From Candidatus Cloacimonas sp. SDB (GTDB taxonomy: Bacteria > Cloacimonadota > Cloacimonadia > Cloacimonadales > TCS61), in contig LKUH01000238.1 in the NCBI GenBank assembly GCA_001412425.1, positions 1-6,129 on the forward strand: DNA of 6,129 bases, written 5' to 3'. A model generated the notes under the pieces. It did not search any database. It saw nothing but the letters and a program-made list of their open reading frames with translations, and was not told the origin of the DNA. Position numbers and translations under genes: made by a program. Position 1 is the first letter of the stretch. Every line of letters begins with the position of its first letter. This document shows, piece after piece, positions 1 to 6,107 of the stretch.

Positions 1-26
1 AAAAAAACATTCTTTACACAAAATAA

Positions 27-41
27 GAGTTTTTAAAACTC
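27..41 (-). terminator. Possible weak terminator hairpin
   Basis: GAGTTTT and AAAACTC form a short inverted repeat with one central base. As a real hairpin it would be about five base pairs with a five-base loop. On the minus strand it is followed by TTATTTTGTG, a loose U-rich stretch. It overlaps the TAA that would end the reconstructed small gene, a usual place for an operon end. The stem is AT-rich and weak, so this is only a candidate. Confidence 0.22.
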
Positions 42-160
42 AACTTGTTCAGGTTGTTCCGTTTGAACTTCAGCCTGAACCCCCGGGGCTGTTTCCTTTT
101 GGGAAGCAGCCCTGCTCCGATTTATTATTATTTACTTCAGGGTCCATTACAGCTTTTCAT
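33..160 (-). pseudogene. Small gene-like frame broken by two apparent +1 frameshifts
   Basis: The start is marked by a near-perfect Shine-Dalgarno sequence (AAGGAGGT) four bases before an ATG at 158-160. As written, that frame reads MKSCNGP and stops at TGA (137-139). If one A of the AAAA run at 154-157 is ignored, the frame reads MKAVMDPEVNNN. If one more A is dropped around 121-125, it continues as an Ala/Glu/Gln/Pro-rich tail ending ...AEVQTEQPEQVEF with a TAA at 33-35. The reconstructed product is about 41 residues and hydrophilic, with no recognisable family. The gene lies 37 nt after the degenerate receiver gene on the same strand, so it would be the last cistron of that unit. Both shifts sit in A-rich stretches, which suits sequencing indels or recent decay. 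Programmed shifting is a less likely alternative, although the first stop is in a CCC-TGA context. The reading is inferred, not proven. Confidence 0.4.
86..112. repeat. Inverted repeat, 11-bp stem with 5-base loop
   Basis: GGGCTGTTTCC (86-96) pairs with GGAAGCAGCCC (102-112) around the loop TTTTG. All 11 pairs form if read as plus-strand RNA, with one G-U wobble (92 with 106). In minus-strand RNA that pair becomes a C-A mismatch. No U-run follows on the minus strand. On the plus strand an AT-rich stretch (120-134) begins about eight bases after the stem. It lies inside the broken small gene. It could be an RNA structure or a weak plus-strand terminator for something outside the window; its function is unknown. 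Confidence 0.45.
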
Positions 161-164
161 AGAG

Positions 165-172
165 ACCTCCTT
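165..172 (-). promoter_or_regulatory. Strong Shine-Dalgarno sequence (AAGGAGGT)
   Basis: On the minus strand AAGGAGGT is followed by CTCT and then ATG (158-160). It is the closest match to the anti-Shine-Dalgarno consensus in the window and has ideal spacing. It is the main reason to believe that a translated small gene once began, or still begins, at 160, although the frame after it stops after seven codons. Confidence 0.6.
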
Positions 173-197
173 GGTTTAATTCTCATTTGATTTTAAT

Positions 198-629
198 TTA
201 ACCTTTAGCGGTTGGAAGTGCGGACAGAGCCAGATCAAGCTGTTCCAGGGGAAAGGGTTTGCTCAGATTGATCAGGCGGTTCCTTCTTTTGATCATAGAT
301 TTCAACTCAGCGCTGTTCAGATCACCAATAACGATGAATACAGCTTTTTTATGGTAGAAAGCGGATTTCAGGAAATCGGAACAGCTGTCGCCGGCAGCAT
401 CCAGATCCACAAAGAAAACATCAATTTTATCACCCAGTTCATTTAGAACATCAAAGGCTTTTAAAGCAGTTGCCACGTAGAACAATTTCAGGTCGGAAAA
501 TTTATGAAAATAATTATTCAGCAGTTTCCTGGTGATATAGTTATTTTCTAAAATAAGAACATTATGATTATTCCTCATAGTTTTATAATAATAGCAAGTC
601 CGGTTCCAGAAGCAACTGATTCGATACAT
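198..629 (-). CDS. Stand-alone degenerate receiver-domain protein
   Basis: This 143-residue product has a CheY-like receiver pattern and no output domain. Strand beta-1 is NVLILENN (residues 23-30). A candidate phosphoacceptor is D75 in VFFVDLDAAG, and a conserved lysine is K124 in NLSKPF. Aligned by eye with the neighbouring regulator, the usual Asp-Asp metal-binding pair is Glu28-Asn29, and the switch Thr/Ser is Gly102. Phosphorylation may therefore be weak or lost, and it may act as a pseudo-receiver or binding partner. The start is uncertain. ATG 627-629 has AAAGGA eight bases upstream, but its first 17 residues (MYRISCFWNRTCYYYKT) look unlike a receiver. ATG 576-578 gives MRNNHNVLIL, typical for the family, lacks its own Shine-Dalgarno, and overlaps the stop of a short upstream frame as ATGA, which would suit translational coupling. 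It follows the secreted-protein gene after 174 nt and may serve the same pathway (inference). Confidence 0.75.
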   Translation of the reverse strand: MYRISCFWNRTCYYYKTMRNNHNVLILENNYITRKLLNNYFHKFSDLKLFYVATALKAFDVLNELGDKIDVFFVDLDAAGDSCSDFLKSAFYHKKAVFIVIGDLNSAELKSMIKRRNRLINLSKPFPLEQLDLALSALPTAKG

Positions 630-655
630 TTTACTAATCCTTTGCTGATGGGCAT
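575..655 (-). CDS. Possible 26-residue microprotein or coupling leader
   Basis: ATG (653-655) is preceded by AAAAGG with four bases of spacing. The frame encodes 26 residues beginning MPISKGLVKCIES and ending in the hydrophobic GLAIIIKL. Its TGA (575-577) overlaps the internal receiver start as ATGA. Codon-wise this reads more like protein than the alternative frame over the same bases, which gives the Tyr/Cys-rich start of the long receiver form. It may be a leader whose translation delivers ribosomes to the receiver start, or a remnant of a longer gene, since the same frame runs upstream to 796 with a single TAG. No family is recognised. At this length chance cannot be excluded. Confidence 0.3.
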   Translation of the reverse strand: MPISKGLVKCIESVASGTGLAIIIKL

Positions 656-712
656 ATTACCTTTTAAAAAACATTTACCAGCTTGAAGGAGACAAAATCC
701 CGTTGTAAAACA

Positions 713-726
713 CCAACAGTTGTTGG
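713..726. repeat. Palindrome CCAACAGTTGTTGG in the intergenic gap
   Basis: CCAACA and TGTTGG flank a two-base centre, giving a nearly perfect 14-base palindrome in the 174-nt gap between the secreted-protein gene and the receiver gene. It may be a binding site for a dimeric regulator upstream of the receiver gene. Alternatively it is a weak hairpin after the secreted-protein gene, since minus-strand TGTTTTA follows it. The stem is too short to call a terminator with confidence. Confidence 0.3.
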
Positions 727-803
727 AAAAATCCTACAGTATTTCTCTGGTGGGTGTTGCTGATCCATTTTGGCAGGCATTAAGGAACAGCTTCATTTTT
801 CAA

Positions 804-3275
804 CTATTTCAGCAGGAGAGCTTTACGGAGCAGGGTGGTGTGGGAAGTCTGCAGCCGGTAAAGATAGATACCGGAGGGAAGTTGCCTGCCTGCATTATCT
901 TCTCCCTGCCAGGTGATATGATGATATCCGGCGGGCATGATGGTGCGGCTGAAGGTTTTAACCTGCTGTCCCTTTGTATTGAAGATAACCAGTTCCACCG
1001 GAGATTCCTGCTGCAGCCCGAAGGTGATGGTGGTACTGGGATTAAAGGGGTTGGGATAATTTCCCTGCAGCACATCCTGTGGGGGCGGCTCAATTTCCGT
1101 TCCCGGTTCAGTCACATTCATATTGCTGTTTATTTCCAGCTCCTGGTTCCAGATATCCCGGGCTGTAATATCTCCCAGTTCCAGAGAGCTCTCGGAGCCG
1201 GTTATTCCAAAACTTAGAACGGCAATGTTTCCTGCTGCCGGTAAACAGTTATCAGTTCCCAATAGTGCGCCGGTAATATTCAGGCTGTTAGCAGTGCTGC
1301 CGGACCGGAAGAAACCTGATTCCTGCCAGATCTCACCGGCAGTAACCTCTTCCAGCACCAGTCCGGAACCAGAATTAAGGTTTATTTCCAGTCCTTTTAC
1401 CTGTTCATTTTGAGTTGAAAGCAGCAGAGAGGCGATCATCAGATCATCCGCCTGTTCAACCAGAAGTTCGATCTCAACAGGTTCCGGATCATATTGTTTA
1501 TTTGTAGGATAGAATTCGTAATCGGTACTTTCATAATTAGTGGAGAAGATCATCAGATCCTCAAGGTTGATCACATTATCGGGCAGGGGGCGTCCCCGGC
1601 GCATGTTGTCCTGGGTAGGTCCTACATCAATAATATTATTCCAGCCTGCATCTCCTTCCCTTGTTCCCCAGGCAGTGGAGAGCAGAACGATATCGCTGAA
1701 ATCGACAACCGGGTCGGTGCCATTGGGCACTCCTGTTACGTCTCCCGGCCAGTAGGAAATGGATTCGCGGTAAAAGGGCAGCCCTGCAGCCGGTTCAGGT
1801 GGAGGACTGAAGGATCCGGTAGCAGTTTCCGCAAAGATAACGTAATAGTAATAACCCCTTTCCATTCCGGTATGAGTGTAGGAAGTAGCTACATCTATCG
1901 TAGCGGCTCTGATCCAGCCGTCCTGATTAGGGCTTACTCCGGTGGGAAGAGGTGCGTCGGGCACGGTATAGTCGCTAGCCGATCCGTATTCCGGGTAACC
2001 TGTTGCGCCGGGCAGGCTGTCATAACTGCAATACCAGATCTGGTTTTTTACAGCGTTGGCAGGATTTGTCCACTGCAGATCGACAGAGTTGTCAGCATTA
2101 ATAGTAGTAAGGCATTTCACCCAGTTAACGGGCAGGATCTCATCATCGAGAAAAGTCTGCCAGCTCTGGTAAGGGTAACCGTTATTGATGCCTGGATCCA
2201 TGCTCCAGATAATGGTAAAATCCCAGCCGGCAGCGGTGAATGTTGTTTCTGTGGTCATTTCGGCTGTTGTTTTGCCCGTACCGCCTCCGGAAGTAGACTG
2301 TGTGGAAACCTCGGTATCCCAGAAGGAGGAATTAACAAAACCATCATCGCTTCCACCAGCACCTCCAACAATCACATAACCTACCAGTCCGCCGGTAAGT
2401 TCTACTGTACCGTAAGTAGTCACTACAGCAGCGGAATAGGAATTTTCGATCAATCCTTTATAAATGGTACAGCCGGCCAGTCCCCCGATCCTTTGCGGGA
2501 TGATAGAGGCGACCTGGGGATCGTTATCCACGGTAACAGAGCCGATGGCATAACTGTTGCTGGTGATGCCTTTCTGGTTGCATCCTGCCAGTCCGCCGAA
2601 CTTATCTGCTCCGCTGGGATTTTTTCTGGACCAGGAAACAGCAATATCGGCATAACATTTGGAAATTATCGGTTTCTGATTGTTAGCGGGTGAAGTCAGA
2701 TAACTGTTATTGGAACCTACCAGTCCGCCGGTGGCACCGTCTCCGACGACGCTGCCGTTGCTGGCAAAACATTTGTCGATCAGGGTATTACCGTTACCGG
2801 TTACTCTACCTACCAGGGTTCCGGAGCCGCGAGCGCCGATAACCTGCACATCTATCACACCCAGTTGTTCGATGATGGTGGCTTCCGTAGTCGAGGTCAT
2901 ATGTCCCACATGCCCGAAGAGCCCTACATTTGCAGTATTGGGGCGGTTGATATAGAGATTGCTGACTGTATGTCCGTGTCCGTTATAGAAGCCGTGAAAT
3001 TTATCTGTTGCTCCGATAGGTGTCCAGCCTTGATTGGAATCCCAGGCATGGATATCGTCGGCATCTCCCGTGGTTGGCAGAACAATATCAGCGGTCTGTT
3101 CAAAGTAGGAACCCCAGGAGGTAGAATTCTGGCTGACCCAGTAAAGGTTCTGCCAGGAAGCTATTTGATAGGGGCTGGTACTGCTGCCATCTCCAGTCGG
3201 TTGAGTAGCTGTTTGAGCGGTGAGATTAAGAAAACAGATTGAAGTAATTATAAAAATAAAAAGAATATTTTTCAT
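804..3275 (-). CDS. Secreted modular protein: GLUG repeats, dockerin-like and cohesin-like segments, C-terminal sorting/FlgD-like domain
   Basis: This 823-residue protein starts at an ATG with AAGGAG five bases upstream. Residues 1-20 form a signal peptide (Lys, then a hydrophobic run, ending near LTA-Q). Residues about 85-300 carry GLUG-type repeats, seen as GLFG (118-121) and repeated GGLVG/GGLAG motifs near 183, 227, 264 and 295, which probably form a beta-solenoid. A region ending in NNGYPYQSWQ (364-373) typically closes such repeats. Residues about 382-500 look like a fibronectin-III-type beta domain. Residues 509-581 hold two dockerin-like half-repeats, GDVTG...VVDFSDIVLLSTAW and IDVG...NVINLEDLMIF. 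Residues about 598-717 resemble a cohesin/carbohydrate-binding beta-sandwich (VKGLEINLNSGSGLVLEEV). Residues 735-823 match the type-IX-sorting-like/FlgD-Ig domain, with NYPNPFNPST and GIYLYRL. No catalytic domain is visible, so surface adhesion, scaffolding or polysaccharide binding is likely but inferred. The gene is 58 nt after the NtrC-like regulator and could be cotranscribed with it. Confidence 0.9.
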   Translation of the reverse strand: MKNILFIFIITSICFLNLTAQTATQPTGDGSSTSPYQIASWQNLYWVSQNSTSWGSYFEQTADIVLPTTGDADDIHAWDSNQGWTPIGATDKFHGFYNGHGHTVSNLYINRPNTANVGLFGHVGHMTSTTEATIIEQLGVIDVQVIGARGSGTLVGRVTGNGNTLIDKCFASNGSVVGDGATGGLVGSNNSYLTSPANNQKPIISKCYADIAVSWSRKNPSGADKFGGLAGCNQKGITSNSYAIGSVTVDNDPQVASIIPQRIGGLAGCTIYKGLIENSYSAAVVTTYGTVELTGGLVGYVIVGGAGGSDDGFVNSSFWDTEVSTQSTSGGGTGKTTAEMTTETTFTAAGWDFTIIWSMDPGINNGYPYQSWQTFLDDEILPVNWVKCLTTINADNSVDLQWTNPANAVKNQIWYCSYDSLPGATGYPEYGSASDYTVPDAPLPTGVSPNQDGWIRAATIDVATSYTHTGMERGYYYYVIFAETATGSFSPPPEPAAGLPFYRESISYWPGDVTGVPNGTDPVVDFSDIVLLSTAWGTREGDAGWNNIIDVGPTQDNMRRGRPLPDNVINLEDLMIFSTNYESTDYEFYPTNKQYDPEPVEIELLVEQADDLMIASLLLSTQNEQVKGLEINLNSGSGLVLEEVTAGEIWQESGFFRSGSTANSLNITGALLGTDNCLPAAGNIAVLSFGITGSESSLELGDITARDIWNQELEINSNMNVTEPGTEIEPPPQDVLQGNYPNPFNPSTTITFGLQQESPVELVIFNTKGQQVKTFSRTIMPAGYHHITWQGEDNAGRQLPSGIYLYRLQTSHTTLLRKALLLK

Positions 3276-3333
3276 TTTTACTCCTTGTTTGCGGATATAA
3301 TCTTCCTAACATTTTCCGCCAGGATGTCAATCT

Positions 3334-4716
3334 TTATTTCATTTTCTGGTAGAGGGTAGTTCGGTCTATGCCTAAAATTCTGGCAGCCTTAGTCTTGTTA
3401 TAATTGACTTTTTCCAGTACCTGGTTAATGATATTTTTTTCCACACTGGCGGAGATCTCACCGGAGATTTGTTTGAGAGAGAGGTCGGCGGAAATGATTT
3501 TCTGCAGATAATCTTCATTATCCAGGTAGTGGTTGAGATTTTGCGGTTCAGTTTCGGGCAGATTTATTGCTGAAGCTTCAATATTTCTGCCTTCGCTCAC
3601 CAGAGCCGCTTTGCGGATGATCTGTCGCAATTCCCGCACATTACCCGGGAAGTGATAGTGCAGCAGCAATTGCAGGGCATCATAACTTAAACCGGTAATT
3701 TTTTTTCCCAGTTCCAGATCGGCTTCCTGCAGAAAAACTTCTACCAGCGCTGAGATATCTTCTTTTCTGTCTTTTAAAAGAGGCAGGGTTATCAGGAATT
3801 CATTCAAGCGGTGATAAAGATCTTCTCTGAAATTTCCGTTGTGAACTTCTTCCAGAATATCCCGGTTGGAAGCCACCAGCAGGCGGATATTAAGTTTAAA
3901 AGATCGTTCATCTCCAATGCGCTGAACTCTTTTTTCCTGGATTGCCCGCAGCAGTTTAGCCTGGTGGTTCAGAGACAGATTTGTGATCTCATCCAGGAAA
4001 AGGGTACCGCTGTTGGCAGCTTCAAATTTTCCTTTCTGATTTCTATTCGCTCCCGTGAAGGCACCTTTGCGGTGCCCGAATATTTCGCTTTCAAATAATT
4101 GTTCGGGAATCGCTCCGCAGTCCACCGTAACAAAAGGATGATATTTTCTGTGGCTGACGCTATGAATAAGCTTGGCAATGACTTCTTTACCGGTTCCGCT
4201 TTTACCCTGAATGATGACGCTATAATCGGTTTCCGCGATCAGTCCTACTTTTTTCAGCACCTGTTTCATCAGGGGGCTTTCGGCAGCCGGAACGACAAGT
4301 CCGGAGCGGACGCGCGTTAATTTGTGTTTCAGGTCTCTGATCTCGGCTTTAAGTTCTTTGTTTTCCAGTCCTTTTGTAACATTCAGGATCATTTCATCCA
4401 CGTTAACGGGTTTGATAAGATAATTGAAAGCGCCCAGTTTCATGGCTTCCACCGAGGTCTGAATATTAGCGAAGGCGGTTATCATTATAACCACCAGATC
4501 TTTATCCATCTGTTTCAGTTTTTCCAGCACTTCCATGCCGTTCAAGCCGGGCAGTCTCATATCCAGAATAACCAGGTCGAAACTGGTAGAAGCGGCAATT
4601 TCCAGCGCTTTCAGTCCGTTATCGGCTAGTGTAACCAGATAACCTTCTTTTTCCAGAGTCATTTTAAGCAGTTTCAGCAGATTCACATTATCATCAACTA
4701 CTAAGATCGAATACAT
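3334..4716 (-). CDS. NtrC-family sigma-54-dependent response regulator
   Basis: This 460-residue transcriptional activator has the complete three-domain NtrC layout. The receiver (about 1-120) has the acidic pair D8-D9, phosphoacceptor D52 in VILDMRLPG, switch T80 and K102 in IKP. The AAA+ domain (about 143-375) shows Walker A GKSGTGKE (171-178), the sigma-54-contacting GAFTGA loop (218-223), Walker B GTLFLDE (237-243) and arginine residues in FREDLYHRL (296-304). The C-terminus (about 425-460) is a Fis-type helix-turn-helix, KTKAARILGIDRTTLYQK. All key residues are present, so it should oligomerise on phosphorylation and use ATP to open sigma-54 promoters. GAGGT four bases before the ATG supports the start. 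It follows the kinase gene after 44 nt, which identifies the kinase as the likely partner. Its target genes are unknown; the next gene codes for the secreted protein. Confidence 0.96.
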   Translation of the reverse strand: MYSILVVDDNVNLLKLLKMTLEKEGYLVTLADNGLKALEIAASTSFDLVILDMRLPGLNGMEVLEKLKQMDKDLVVIMITAFANIQTSVEAMKLGAFNYLIKPVNVDEMILNVTKGLENKELKAEIRDLKHKLTRVRSGLVVPAAESPLMKQVLKKVGLIAETDYSVIIQGKSGTGKEVIAKLIHSVSHRKYHPFVTVDCGAIPEQLFESEIFGHRKGAFTGANRNQKGKFEAANSGTLFLDEITNLSLNHQAKLLRAIQEKRVQRIGDERSFKLNIRLLVASNRDILEEVHNGNFREDLYHRLNEFLITLPLLKDRKEDISALVEVFLQEADLELGKKITGLSYDALQLLLHYHFPGNVRELRQIIRKAALVSEGRNIEASAINLPETEPQNLNHYLDNEDYLQKIISADLSLKQISGEISASVEKNIINQVLEKVNYNKTKAARILGIDRTTLYQKMK

Positions 4717-4760
4717 TTACACCTCGTTAAATTTTCTAAAAAGATCAACATTTATGGATA

Positions 4761-6107
4761 TCAGAAAGGAAACATAATTTTTATACGGGTAAATTCCTGC
4801 AGCCGGGATTCAATTTTCACGGAGCCGTTATGATTCCTGATAATTTTATAGGCAATGCTCATACCCAGTCCCACCCCATCTTCCTTAGTTGTAAAGAAAG
4901 GTTCGAAGATATCGTTAATATCTTTTTTACTGATGCCGCAGCCGTTATCGGTAATGGAGATCTCCAGTTGTTTTCGTTTCTGATGCGGAAGTGCTTGAAT
5001 GGTGATCTCGCCTCCCTCTTTAACCGCCTGTACAGCATTGTTGATAATATTGATAAAGGCGTGTATCAGCCATTTAGCATCTATTTTAACAGGGGGAAGA
5101 TCCTCGGGAATATTTTTGTTCAGAGTTATGCGATTATTTTTGCAGACAGGTGTCAGAAAATTACAGGCTTCTTCCAGAATTTCGCTGATACTGCCGTATT
5201 CCAGGTGGAAGTCCCTGGATTCCGCAAAATTAAGTAAATTGGAAATTATACTGTTGGTATTGTTAACATCTTCCAGAATTAACTGAAGCATTTCAATAAT
5301 GCGGGGAGGAAGGTTTTCATATTTCAGACAGAGTTGAGCTGCAAAATTTATATTTCCCAGAGGGTTGCGGATCTGGTGGGCAATGCCGGCAGAGAATTTT
5401 CCCAGAGTAGCCAGTTTCTCCGCTTTCAGAAGTTCCTGCTGCAGCTCTTTTTCTTCAGTGATATCCCGAATGTAGAGTGCCAGTCTGTCGACCTTGTTTT
5501 TTTTATTTAGAACGGGATAGAGGTTGATCCTGAAAAATTTGTTATCTATTTCATCTTCCACTGTTAACATGGTTTTAGTGGTAGAAATCTTCTTAATGTT
5601 TCTGTGCATTTTTTCAATTATATCAGCCGGAAGATATTGCCAGATATCAGTTCCGAGCAGTTCTTCCTTGGTTTTATTCAGGCTTCGGGCATAATTATTG
5701 TTCAGGTTCAGAATCTTACCCTGCGTTTCCACCAGAAACACACTGTCATGGGTGGATTCCACCAGAGCTGTGGCATTTTCCTGATTGATCTTTAAGGCGA
5801 TTCCGCGCTTTCTTTCTTCAGTGCGATCGATAAAGGTGATAAGTTCCGCTTTCAGGTTGTTATATCTAATTTCATGAATAAAAGGTTCTATCCAGAAAAT
5901 ACTGCCAGTTTCTGCAGTTACTTTGATCAAGCTCTGTTCGCCATTTTCCAGCTGAGCTGAGTTTATTTTTTTAACCTGATCCTGAGCAACTAAACCGGTT
6001 ATTTCATCAGTTACTGCCCGGTCTAATTCTAATAATTTTCGACAATTATAGCCGAATTTTTTACAGAAAGCTTTATTGAAATAGTGACAAATGTCCCCCC
6101 AGTTGTA
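4761..6107 (-). CDS. PAS-domain sensor histidine kinase (NtrB-like), 5' end unresolved
   Basis: This cytosolic sensor kinase has no transmembrane segment or signal peptide. The frame is open from a TAA at 6108-6110 to TGA at 4761-4763, 448 codons. The only ordinary start codon in it is TTG 5928-5930, giving 389 residues, but that cuts a PAS domain whose start (DICHYFNKAFCKKFGY) is coded at about 6045-6095, so the true product is longer. Numbered from the TTG, a second PAS domain spans about 52-160 and ends in RDITEEKE. The HisKA domain follows with H185 in AGIAHQIRNPLG. The ATPase has N298 in INNAVQA, DNGCGI (328-333), IFEPFFTTKE and GVGLGMSI. The H-box has Gln where Glu is usual (HQIRN). The kinase should autophosphorylate on H185 and pass phosphate to D52 of the adjacent regulator (inference from pairing). 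The signal is unknown. In-frame ATG 6117-6119 lies three codons before the TAA, so a nonsense change or sequence error is possible. Confidence 0.88.
   Translation of the reverse strand, partial: YNWGDICHYFNKAFCKKFGYNCRKLLELDRAVTDEITGLVAQDQVKKINSAQLENGEQSLIKVTAETGSIFWIEPFIHEIRYNNLKAELITFIDRTEERKRGIALKINQENATALVESTHDSVFLVETQGKILNLNNNYARSLNKTKEELLGTDIWQYLPADIIEKMHRNIKKISTTKTMLTVEDEIDNKFFRINLYPVLNKKNKVDRLALYIRDITEEKELQQELLKAEKLATLGKFSAGIAHQIRNPLGNINFAAQLCLKYENLPPRIIEMLQLILEDVNNTNSIISNLLNFAESRDFHLEYGSISEILEEACNFLTPVCKNNRITLNKNIPEDLPPVKIDAKWLIHAFINIINNAVQAVKEGGEITIQALPHQKRKQLEISITDNGCGISKKDINDIFEPFFTTKEDGVGLGMSIAYKIIRNHNGSVKIESRLQEFTRIKIMFPF

Noticed and set aside
86..112. Hairpin as the operon's rho-independent terminator
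   Set aside because: On the minus strand the stem has a C-A mismatch and is followed by CGGGGG rather than a U-run.
130..160. Programmed +1 frameshift at CCC-TGA
   Set aside because: A +1 shift there enters a frame that ends after about 18 more codons, and a second shift is needed to reach the protein-like tail. Indels or decay explain it more simply.
720..1217. 165-codon plus-strand open frame
   Set aside because: It is antisense to the C-terminal sorting-like domain of the secreted protein and shows no protein-family pattern.
1494..2693. 399-codon open frame on the plus strand
   Set aside because: It lies entirely antisense to the secreted-protein gene, whose signal peptide, repeats and C-terminal domain are unmistakable. 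The plus-strand product has no recognisable domain and is explained by codon bias of the real gene.
3300..3325. Sigma-54 promoter at TGGCGG on the minus strand
   Set aside because: The downstream sequence at the -12 position reads TTA rather than TTGC, so one of the two essential elements is missing.
3295..3330. TTGACA (minus strand, 3325-3330) with TTATAT (3295-3300) as a sigma-70 promoter
   Set aside because: The spacer is 24 bases, far outside the usual 16-18, and no better -10 lies at the correct distance from TTGACA.
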